A stretch of DNA of 64,000 nt. It comes from Diadema setosum. Lineage: Eukaryota > Echinodermata > Echinoidea > Diadematoida > Diadematidae. Shown one piece after another: positions 35,001 through 43,404 of this stretch. The position numbers and the translations under genes are program-made. Position 1 is the first letter of the stretch. The number at the start of each line of letters is the position of its first letter. The stretch spans positions 2,344,501 to 2,408,500 of the forward strand of contig CM067064.1 in the NCBI GenBank assembly GCA_033980235.1, read 5' to 3'. The notes beneath the pieces were generated by a model. That model made no database searches and was not told the origin of the DNA. It saw only the letters and a list, made by a program, of their open reading frames with translations.

Positions 35001-35236
35001 GAATTAAAACTGTCAGAAGCATAATTATCAAAAAAATTGTCATTTTGATTGATATTTGATTCGTTTTGTTCAAAAGAAGGTCCTGCCAAATCAAAAAAGT
35101 CATCATCATTAATTGAATTGAATGCTGTGTCTATAGAATTGCGTATTAAAGGGTGAGCGTGTTGTCCGTTGCTTGAGTCCACGAGGGCACCTGTAGAGGG
35201 CAGTAGAGAACAATTTGACTGTGGAGATTGTTGCAA
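32033..35236 (-). CDS. LINE endonuclease-reverse transcriptase (intact ORF)
   Basis: 1067 codons without a break. Residues 1-115 are acidic, Asn/Ser-rich and probably disordered. An APE-type endonuclease follows at about 117-335: HFNIRSIN, LTETWL, GGGVAIYVK, YRPPNANTK, MGDFNIDLL, SDITDHFP. Reverse transcriptase spans about 560-900: AKVIPLFKKGDKLDVNNYRP, GFREKHSTTHALL, FLDFSKAFDTINHDILL, GVPQGSLLGPLL and the catalytic FADD at 790-793. The rest is thumb and a C-terminal region (YPTRRSNDFHLP). The enzyme nicks target DNA and copies its own RNA into the nick. The start Met is the first in frame; a downstream start is possible. The intact ORF suggests recent mobility. Clade CR1/L2 or a near relative. 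Confidence 0.92.
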   Translation of the reverse strand: MQQSPQSNCSLLPSTGALVDSSNGQHAHPLIRNSIDTAFNSINDDDFFDLAGPSFEQNESNINQNDNFFDNYASDSFNSSPQELDYDFDTENQLQSPSSEYLTQSQFTNVVKEYDSTAFSLLHFNIRSINKHFEEMRLFLNSPIMHNISAVGLTETWLSHDSSLPFALDGYDLVVNNRQNRVGGGVAIYVKQNYDYVVRDEITSMTDLFESLFIEITVPGSKNIIIGVVYRPPNANTKLFLDYFSDLVKNPLFIHKNCFIMGDFNIDLLKQNNTSQDFLEIFLSASFLPLISKPTRIVNESVSLIDNIFCNILPPPDSFVVLSDITDHFPISTGFSLNETVNNKNNNIFKRRITHESIARLGASLDTADWSCIFDTDDVNLSYEYFMKIFIQHLDICIPKRREKSANYKKIPRLPWISKSLLRSINRKNNLYYRFKMKRTEQSKLKYTSYKNTLTKIIRIEKKKYYTNQLQFYRHDMQNTWKVLKQAMNISNVKSNITKIRFDGEIVEDSQQICDILNNHFSSIGESLASNIPPSTKHFSEFLGPPNSSSIFFNPTYTQEIINIVSDFSSKKSAGHDDISNFLLKGVISSIADPLAHIFNLSLFNGTFPESMKIAKVIPLFKKGDKLDVNNYRPISLLSALSKILEKIIYKRTINFFKSNNTFTNSQFGFREKHSTTHALLSFIEKVAHAIDKSSHLIGLFLDFSKAFDTINHDILLNKLHHYGVRGKALEWFRSYLMNRKQYVSLNDCNSQILNIKCGVPQGSLLGPLLFTVYINDFCRSSDVLSFILFADDSNLFFSHNNLFTLVNTINLELENVAQWIKANKLSLNLQKTKYMLFSNSTEALPVDIVLDGTPLENVSHIKFLGVTVDNKLSWKFHIDGICKIISRNIGIINKLKFCFPLSSLLVLYSSLILPYLSYGILAWGNTYKTFLDKLLLLQKKSLRVICHTAFLSHTDPLFYEHKILKINDLYLFNLGQFMYNYNKNNLPNIFETMFQRNQSIHNYPTRRSNDFHLPFLRTLLAQNTFIYDGPKYWNSLPSNITTAQSLNSFKNKLKSFLLKLYNIQQS

Positions 35237-35520
35237 TATTGCAGTTACACATTTTATCGTTGTCTCTTAATATAACGTTGTCTACAAAGGAAAATAGGAT
35301 CGTCCTATACATAACATTAATACGATCTAAGTAGGCACAAACATAAAGAGAACAGTTTGTCATAAGCATGAATACTAATATTCAAAATAAGTTATAATAA
35401 AACTCCGGTAATTGTTCTTTATCCGATCAATAGAAGGAACACATGTATGTAATACGTATTGTGTTATGACAGAAGAGAAGACATCTCAAGTCTCATAGGG
35501 ACCGCCAACCGCCACTACAT

Positions 35521-36052
35521 AGGGCAAATACTAGGTTGCCAAGGGCAACTCTAGGAAGGAAATCCTTACCCAAAGAATCAATTTTACAAGAAATGAGAAA
35601 AAAAAAATAACCGTTTTTATCATTAATTCTATACGGATTTCTCCTCTCCCATAACTGCAGCGCAAAAGCTCACCCATCCCTATGCCCCAAAAAGACCAAC
35701 ACGCTGGGACCGCCGACGGCCAGTATATTATATAGGGCAAATACATGGTTGCCAAGGGCGACTCTGTAGCGAACAAGGCACACACCAATTTCGAGCAAGT
35801 TACAAGTTGACATAATATATTGTGATGAACTGTATTAAACTGTGCAGCCGGTCCACAGTACTGCGTGAGTGGAGAAGAATACAATACTCGGCTGATACTG
35901 TCAGTTCTGATGGCACCCGTTGGCAGATGCCATCCTGGACAAAAAGAACATGTAGGGCAAGTACACGGTTGCCAAGGGCAACTCTATAGCGAACAAAGCA
36001 CACACCAAATTCGAACAAGTTACAAATTGACATAGTATGTTGTAATAAATTG
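35521..36052 (-). repeat. Repeated segments in LINE 5' UTR
   Basis: AGGGCAA followed a few bases later by GGTTGCCAAGGGC(A/G)ACTCT starts at 35521, 35734 and 35954. The last two copies stay alike for about 100 bp (GCGAACAA(G/A)GCACACACC, then a GTTACAA(G/A)TTGACATA block); the first keeps only the first 35 bp. Spacing is 213 and 220 bp. Monomer-like 5' UTR repeats act as promoters in some LINEs; here that is conjecture. Confidence 0.7.
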
Positions 36053-36440
36053 TATTTTGTAACATTAATGATATGAGGCTTCCACGAAAGTTTATCGTCC
36101 ACTGTATACCGAGAAACTTTGTATGAGATACACGCTCTATAGTGAACGTCATCAAAGATGATATCAGTCTCTGTGGGTAAAACTTCTATATAGACTTACT
36201 GAATAACATATAGTTAGTTTTCTGAAGATTCAGTGATAATTTGTTGGCACTTTTTTAAATTCGGAATTAACAGTAGAGTGATTGGATTTTGGTGGGAGAA
36301 GAAAATATTTGAATCATCGGCAAAAAGTATAAAAGAAAGTATGTCGGATGATCTACAAAAATTATTTATGTAAATGATGAAAAGTAAAGGTCCTACCATA
36401 TACTACCCTGAGGGACGCCACATTTAATAACTTCAAGACT
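36053..36440 (-). pseudogene. Older LINE, RT palm part (other half)
   Basis: Minus strand blocks: ESSLEVIKCGVPQGS at about 36440, then GPLLFIIYINNFCRSSDILS, FILFADDSNIFFSHQ (catalytic FADD) and finally DDKLSWKPHIINVTK at about 36070. The last block continues in register with IISRN at 31377. The element is 5'-truncated within RT at 36440 and broken by frameshifts. The flank ATTC at about 36442-36445 matches the ATTC before 30281 and may be its target duplication. Confidence 0.85.
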
Positions 36441-37640
36441 AGATTCGGATGTACACACTGCATGTTTCAAACTCTTGTAAACAAAAAGAAATGACTGTAT
36501 TTCATTTTTGTAATATCATGATCGATGCAGAAAATTCTTAATAAATTCATTTGAATTTGGATCGTGTAATGTCATAACAACCACTACAATATCATCATAA
36601 CACGTCGACGACAAATGTCATAATGGCCATAACATTGATGTCATAACACGTCGACGACAACTATCAAAATCGGATTAACCACAAATGTCATAACACGTCG
36701 ACGACAAAATTTAAAATCGAATTAATCACAAAATGTCATAACGCGTCGACCACAAATGTCAAATTTTTCAAATTTACTGCAAATGTCATAACGCGTCATA
36801 GGGGAGGATCCAGGAATTCCGTAAAGGCGGCGCGCCGCCTTTACAAAATCAAAGACTGGCGTGACCCCCCCCCCCCCCTTTTCTTCTTTTTATTTCTGTT
36901 GTTTTAACAAAATATAGAGAGGGGGCACAAGAGAGGGAAGCGCCCCCTCTCGATCCGCCATTGCGTCAACCACAAATGTCAAAATCGGATTGACCACAAA
37001 TGTCATACACCTCGACCAGAAATATCAAAATTTCCAAATTTACTGCAAATGTCATAACGTGTCACAGGGGAAGATCCAGGAATTCCATAAAGGGGAGGCG
37101 CCTTATACAAAATCAAAAGCTGGCGGCAACCAGCTTCATTTTATTTCTTTTTATTTCTTTTTGTTATAACAAAAATATATAAGAGACGGAGGGGGTCGCC
37201 GCGCCGCCCCTCTACAAAAGTACAAGCTGGCGCACCCCCCTCCCCCCCCCCCCCCGCCCCATTTTTGTTTTTGTTTTTACTTCTGTTGTTTTTAACAAGA
37301 ATAGAAAGGAGCACCAGAGGGGGATGCGCTCCCTCTCGATTCGCGATTGCATCATCCACAAATGTCAAAACTCATTGCTTGCATTTCAGGGGCGGATCCA
37401 GGAATTCCGTAAAGGGGAGACACCTTTCAAAATAAAAGGCTGGCGCAACCCCATCCCCCTTATTTTTTTTTCGTTTTATTGCTTTTGTTAAAAGAAAAAA
37501 AGAAAGAGACAGAAAATGAAGGAGGGGTTACTTTTGTAAAGGCGCCTCCCCTTTACGGAATTCCTGGATCCTCCCCTGTGACGCGTTATGACATTTGCAG
37601 TAAATTTGGAAATTTTGACATTTGTGGTCGACGTGTTATG
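36441..37640. repeat. Centre of the fold-back: inner arm tips, CGTCGAC minisatellite and MITE copies
   Basis: Inner arm tips 36441-36590 and 37640-37786 are inverted copies. Between them lie units such as AATGTCATAACGCGTCGACC and ACAAATGTCAAAATCGGATT (36590-36800, 36965-37060), and three or more copies of a MITE starting AGGGG(C/A)GGATCCAGGAATTCC at about 36803, 37065 and 37387. Homopolymer C runs occur inside these copies. Confidence 0.75.
37387..37578. mobile_element. MITE with CAGGGG(C/A)GGATCCAGG ends
   Basis: 192 bp. CAGGGGCGGATCCAGGAATT at the left; at the right, inverted, CAGGGGAGGATCCAGGAATT. The TIR extends to about 41 bp with only a few mismatches (CCGTAAAGGGGAG). CAGGGGCGGATC termini are common in hAT-derived MITEs; no 8-bp duplication could be verified here. 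Confidence 0.75.
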
Positions 37641-38261
37641 ACATTAGAGGTTGTTATGATATTGCACGATCCAAATTCAAATGAATTTATGAAGAATTTT
37701 CTGCATCGATCATGATATTATAAAAATGAAATACAGTCATTTCTTTTTGTTTACGAGACAATGGAACATGCAGTGTGTACATCCGAATATAAAACTGAGA
37801 TATACGTGTACAGATTAAAGAAAAGACTAAGAGAACACATCGATTGGGAACCACTCGGAATAAAGAAAATCAAATGATCTGACTGAATTATGGCACATGT
37901 ATTGGGAGTGTAAATTCAGAAGACTGTCGACAAATAAGCATATAGCTTGAAGATGCGACAACCACATTAGTGGTTGTTATGACATTAGTGGTAGATTATT
38001 GTTGACATTAGTGAGCTCTAACATGGTGACAGCATATTTTGAAAGAAAATCATACAATGATATTGTGAATTCAACTAACTCCCTCAGCTTTTGAGCATCT
38101 GACTTGAAATTTGGCACCTGTGACAGCTATAGTTTTGCAAACTTCATTTTTTCTTAATGTCAAACATTGTGTTGCCATGGTAACATTATTTTCATGAAAA
38201 TCATAGAAATTGCTGATTTATTGACTTTACTCACTCAGGTTTTGAGCACTTGACTTGAGAT

Positions 38262-38535
38262 CAAGTTGTTGATTTTATTTCACTTCCAACAAACAAATAA
38301 GAAATACAAAGAAACACTCATATACACAGACGTCATGAAATCAGTACCACAATGCGATGAACAGAATACCATTATTGTAAGAAAAATGTAGGTAAATTAT
38401 CAACAGAGATACAAATATCTGTTACGTCACTGTGGTAAATGCATAAACGATATTGCTGGAAATGGAGGGGACTGCTAAAAAGCAGAGCTTGTAGAATGCA
38501 GTCCCCTCATCAAGAAAAAAAAAATGCAAAAAAAA
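38262..38535 (-). mobile_element. 5'-truncated LINE 3' end with hairpin
   Basis: 274 bp absent from the left arm at the equivalent position and flanked by TGAGAT (38256-38261 and 38536-38541). It has the same layout as the 3' UTR of the young LINE: an A-rich tract, the 44-nt hairpin (38465-38508) and an AAATAAAATCAAC end on the minus strand. It is a separate, related LINE family because the stem sequence differs. Confidence 0.85.
38465..38508 (-). ncRNA. LINE 3' UTR hairpin, second family
   Basis: GAGGGGACTGC pairs perfectly with GCAGTCCCCTC around a 22-nt loop containing ACAAGCTCTGCTT. Same total length and loop motif as 31600-31643, but the paired bases have changed on both sides of the stem together. 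Confidence 0.75.
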
Positions 38536-39802
38536 TGAGATATGACACATGTTATTGTGAGTGAGCAAAATAACACATTACTGTACTGTTAATTTTATTC
38601 AATGTTGAACAATACATTGTCATGGTATTTTTTTTTTCCAGGAAAAGCATACAAAGTAATCATTGCTAGTTGAGCTAACTGCTTCAGTGTCTAGTTGGGG
38701 GTATATATTAATCACATTAGGTGATACTTCTAGTTTGTATTACAGTACTTCTTGGATATTGGAGGATCAGATTACACACAGGTACCTTCATGAAAAAAAA
38801 GTGCTTGATAAAGAAGTGAATAAAGTGCATAATGACTTCATGCAATAGTGGTGTAATTTTCCTTCATACATTGTGACTGTACATGTTTCTAGACAAACTG
38901 ATCAATGTATATAGAGAGTAGAAAGTGGTCTTGTAAACAAACATTGTAAAGTTTAAGAATCAGACAGAGAGAAGGGGAAGGGACAGAGAGAGTATGAGAA
39001 ACAAATAAATTGTATGATAGGCTAATTCAAACAGTGATCGAGGAAGGAATACACGAGTCATGCATTTGAAAAAGGAGGGGGTCCGAGAGATTTCGGAAAA
39101 ATGAATATGCAGAGTGAGTCTTTGAAACTAGTATGAAGAAAAGAGCGGGGCAGGTTTGAGAAACAAAATAATATACCATCAGTATGAAGATAGATGTAGG
39201 GCCTTTATTATAGCAACAGATATAACAGAGGGGGCTTGGGGTCTGAGAAATAACATTAATACATGTACATACAATCTAGGGTCTTAGAAACAGAAATCAT
39301 GTGATATGAGAGGGAGTCAAGAGAGATAGAGAGAGCTTGTATTTGGAACAAATACTATGATGTATGGAGAGACGGGAGATGAGAGACGTTTCGGAAATAA
39401 GAGAGTGAGGGGGGTCTGAAAGACAAATAATAGTACATTACTTTTGATACAATGTATTAATTTCAAAATGAGAAAAATGGCAAGCATGATTTTCCAATGT
39501 ATTTCATTCCATTCAGGTGTCATTAGATTATGCGATCATGTTATTTCAGAACTCTCTGATACATGTACATGCACATGTACCAGCCTATTCCATAACTTTC
39601 AAATTTTTTGTTTTGTATTGTCTTGTTTTTCGCACTTTCACTCGTTTACATAGTACAATGTACGTTCATGAACTTGTTGGATGCAGGTCTACCACGGCAA
39701 GCAAAACTTTCACAGCGCGTACAAACACTCACTGATGCACGTGTACGAATCGAATCGGCGCGAGTGGAGGCACTGTAGAACTCATCGCAACCCGAGCGGA
39801 GT

Positions 39803-40938
39803 CAGGCGTGGTGGAGCACCCCAATTTGCATCTCATTATCGCCCCCTTCTATTTGAATTTCCAACGGGCATCCACGGCTGCCCGAAACTGTGTGCATGAA
39901 AAAGTCAAATCTTTACCTTCTCCTTGTGCCGCTATGCGTGCCGCTAGTAAACTCAAACTTCCCACACTATCTAAGTTTTTAAAAACCTTCCTTTTGATGA
40001 AAAAATTATGAAATTTGCTGCACTAGAACTTGAGATATTAAAGCGTTTTGAAAATCACCTCTCGCAAAACATGCTCTCTGTTTTTTTCCTACTGGACTAT
40101 GGCCGGGCTCCAATGTGTCCGAAATTAGCAACATAAGTTTATCAGGCCTCAATCCATATGTGGTGAAAGTTTTCGCTTGGTTCCACCTGTACTTTTTGAG
40201 AAATCAACTTGTTTCTACAGGGTTTGGAATAGAAAATTGTAGTCAGCGAAACAATTGAAAATGACGTCATTTCTTTTCCCGTAATATTGGGCATGCGTGG
40301 TACAGTACGTGAGATTCGTGCTCATTGTTGGTTTGCATGTGACGTAGTCAATTTTTGCTGAGTGTCGCACGGCGGTGACTGCTGAGCTGCTGCCGCGCAA
40401 GCTGCATGCAGCAAAGCGTTGTGTGTGCTGTGACATGCAACGCTACAGTCACGCGATTATATATACATGGGACCGACCTGTACGCCTTGCGTTCGTGTCA
40501 TTTTTGACATCACCTTCTGTTTTTTTCCGACACAACCATGGCCGGGAATATTACAGTATGACATTTAAAATGCAAGCAGATAAATAAATTTCGGTGTACT
40601 TTGTTCGAATGGCGCTTTGGTTCCGCAATCACACTTCGTGAATTTTATGATGATTTTCGAGGCATATTTTTGGCAATTTTGCTCGCCAGGTTTTCGCTAA
40701 AATTTCACATTTTATCATTGTCAAATCCTTTAATATGTTATATGTGCATATTCGGACATGTTTTCAATTTCAAACTAACTCAATTTTAATCCGAAAATAG
40801 GTTTCCTTAAATTGTTATTAGCTTGAGAAGTTGTTTACTTTTTCTCAACTACGCGAGTACATGTTGTTTACTTTATGCAAATGAGGCTCGGCTGCCGATG
40901 GATTTCTGCGAGATAATTGGGGTGCTCCACCGCGCCTG
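39803..40938. mobile_element. TIR DNA element with 4-bp TSD
   Basis: 1136 bp inserted in the right arm. TIRs CAGGCGTGGTGGAGCACCCC and, inverted, CAGGCGCGGTGGAGCACCCC: 24 bp with one mismatch. GAGT at 39799-39802 and 40939-40942. The left arm has the uninterrupted site (CCCGAGCGGAGTAAGCATAG, inverted), which proves the insertion. No transposase; superfamily not assigned. Confidence 0.92.
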
Positions 40939-41144
40939 GAGTAAGCATAGACGCATCACAAGCAGTTTCATTGAATTAAATTGTGAAAAGCCACAGGCTT
41001 GCGTGTAAATAAAAAATACGCATCCGGGCAAACGGGTCAGGCAGCGGCTGAACCGGAGACACCTGTGGAGTCTCGACCCGGTGATTGTGTGAGCTTATGT
41101 GGACGAAGCTCATTGGACCTTCGACACCCCAGTTCAGCTATCAC

Positions 41145-42231
41145 TAGTCCATGGGCCAAGACCCGAAAAATGGGTTGTTGGTACCATCTGAGGTGGCACA
41201 ACCTTTTTGGTGTCATTTTGTTTGTCGGGCATAGATATGCTTATCAAGCTATGATAGCATTTCCAAATGAGTAGCTTAGTCATAATAAATGAATTTTTAA
41301 CCAATTTGGTCTCGTATTTATATCCCTATACTTCTGAATCGAAACTAAACCGCTGTACAAAGAAGAGCACTGCCTTCTGTATGTCCACAGGTGTTCTGTT
41401 GTAAACGCGGTGCGCTTAGTCTTTATTCAAGGCAGCGAAGGGAATATCCAAAGGGTTATGATGTCCACAGCTGTCACGCGGTGCGCTTAGTTCTTTATCT
41501 AGACCAATGTACCGTTATCATTATCTAAAGTTCCTCATAAAAGGGATTATCTATACTATTTTTATACTACCCTATCAACAAATACTTCAGTTTTAAGCAA
41601 AAATCACTCTGTTCATTTACAATATCATTCATTATAATGTATCGTAGTGTACCGGTACATTGTTTTTGCAGTATCTTATATTGTTGGAGGGAAATAAAGC
41701 CACATTAGCGTGGTATCAGCGTTTTCACCGTAGCGTTTTCACCGGAAAATGATAAATGATTGTAAAATACGGTAAAATTCACTAGGAATTGCTTTTGTTG
41801 TTGTTGTTTTTTAGATAAAAGGATATACACTGTATCATACGCTTTGGATATTCCCTTCGCCGTCTAGAATAAAGACTAAGCGCTGTGGACATCGTAACCT
41901 TTGGATATTCCCTTCGCTGCCTTGAATAAAGACTAAGCGCACCGCGTTTACAACAGAACACCTGTGAACATACCATAGAGCTGCATTTTACAGCTCTATG
42001 GAACATACAGAAGACAGTGCTCTTCTTTGTATGGCGGTTAGTTTCGATTCAGAAGTATAGGGATATAACAACGAGACCAAATTGGTTAAAAATTCATTTA
42101 CTATGACTAAGCTACTCATTTGGAAATGCTATCATAGCTTGATAAGCATATCTATGCCCGACAAACAAAATGACACCAAAAAGGTTTTGCCACCTCAGAT
42201 GGTACCAATATCTGGCCTGGCCCATGGACTA
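41145..42231. mobile_element. Inverted-repeat (fold-back) element, 1.1 kb
   Basis: The left arm (41145-41505) and right arm (41838-42231) are inverted copies starting TAGTCCATGGGCCA and sharing GGTACCATCTGAGGTGGCA and TTTGTCGGGCATAGATATGC. The right arm has an extra small hairpin, CATAGAGCTG/CAGCTCTATG (about 41974-42002). The central 330 bp contains the repeated phrase AGCGTTTTCACCG. No coding sequence. Confidence 0.8.
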
Positions 42232-43404
42232 CACTGCTAGACAAGGCTCTGCAGCGTCTGGTCTGTCTGGTGGCAAGACAGGGTGTGGCAGCTTCACTCC
42301 TTGTGAGCCTGCCTATACATACGCTGGCTGCTGCAAACTTAACTATGCGGGGGAACAATAGCTGTCAAACACCTGTAATCAGAATGTGGGATGCCACCAA
42401 CCCAACTAAATTCATATTCAAATTCACTTCCTCCCAGACTGGAGGGTATCTAAATTATATTTAAATCAACTCCTTACAAAGAGTAATCTGTTTCTTTAAA
42501 ATAACCATCAGTAGTATCCTACAGTTATGAACATAATCTTTTTTTGACAACAGCAAATTCTTACGGTTTAAAAGAATAAGAATGATTACAACTTTAGTTA
42601 TCTTATATGTTGGTCCACTCCATTGCCTTTCTTCATTGAAATGTTGTTAATGGGGATATGATATCAATTCAGGGATGTTTGCTAAATTTCTTTAGCACAG
42701 GTCACAAAATCTTATGTTTATAACTATTGTCCAAGATGGATTCAATGACTATGCTTTGGTGAAGACGCAAATCCCTGAATTTCTGGTATATGATGATAGT
42801 CATAGCAATTATCAGATATCACTGAAGTTTTTCTGAAACTGCTTCCATAAATGAATCAAAATGTAAAAAAAAAAGTAGGAAATGGGCATGGAGTTATGAA
42901 CAAAAGACACTTGATGTTTTAATGTTTGTTTACATGTGCACTGCCCATGGAACAGCTCTTAAAATTGGTGTGTGAGTAATACAAGGTGTAAGGAAGATTG
43001 TAAGAAGAATCAGTTTCATTCCAAGAACTTTATTTTTGACCCCATAATTATTATGTTTACACTTTGGGTACCAATGATTGGAGCCATGCACGTATACATA
43101 ATTTTCTCAAGCGCTCGCTGGCTTCACTCGCTCGCGAAGAAAGTAATATCGACGTAAGCTATGGGACAGACGTTGACAACGTCTAATAGTATTGGCCTAC
43201 TGTCACATGTAAACATGCTATGACTCGAGCAACTCGGGACCATCTGCAAATTTACTATGTACGAAAACAAACAAATAAACTATAACAAAAACAATACCAC
43301 CATAATTGAACCCCCCCCCCTCCATTTCCTGAACCATTCCAGAAACGATGATGACTCTGATGACTCAGTCAGGATACATCTATGGGCATACCCAGGGATG
43401 AACA
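42232..43404. other. Unassigned DNA
   Basis: No gene, exon or repeat structure recognised. Confidence 0.35.

Larger units (their letters stand above)
31378..36052 (-). mobile_element. Young CR1/L2-type LINE, apparently full ORF
   Basis: 4675 bp, flanked by TATTTT (31372-31377 and 36053-36058). Minus strand order: 5' UTR with repeated segments (36052-35237), one 1067-codon ORF (35236-32033), 3' UTR with a 44-nt hairpin, and a GAAATTGAAATTGAAAATT tail at about 31386-31406. The two outer fragments of the older LINE join in register when it is removed (HIINVTK + IISRNIGIIN), which fixes its limits. No separate ORF1 is seen. Confidence 0.9.
37640..39802 (-). repeat. Right arm, inner and middle part
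   Basis: Inverted copy of the left arm (28510-30280 plus 36441-36590), interrupted at 38262-38535 by a LINE 3' end and at 39803 by a TIR element. Confidence 0.85.
28443..41021. mobile_element. Fold-back structure with arms of about 2 kb, heavily nested
   Basis: The left arm is 28443-30280 continued at 36441-36590. The right arm is its inverted copy: about 37640-39802 continued at 40939-41021. Arms are roughly 93-95% alike by eye. When the insertions listed below are removed, both arms align end to end around a centre of about 1 kb. No transposase is seen. The outer edges are where similarity stops (GCGTATTTTTTATTT); no target duplication could be set. Confidence 0.8.
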
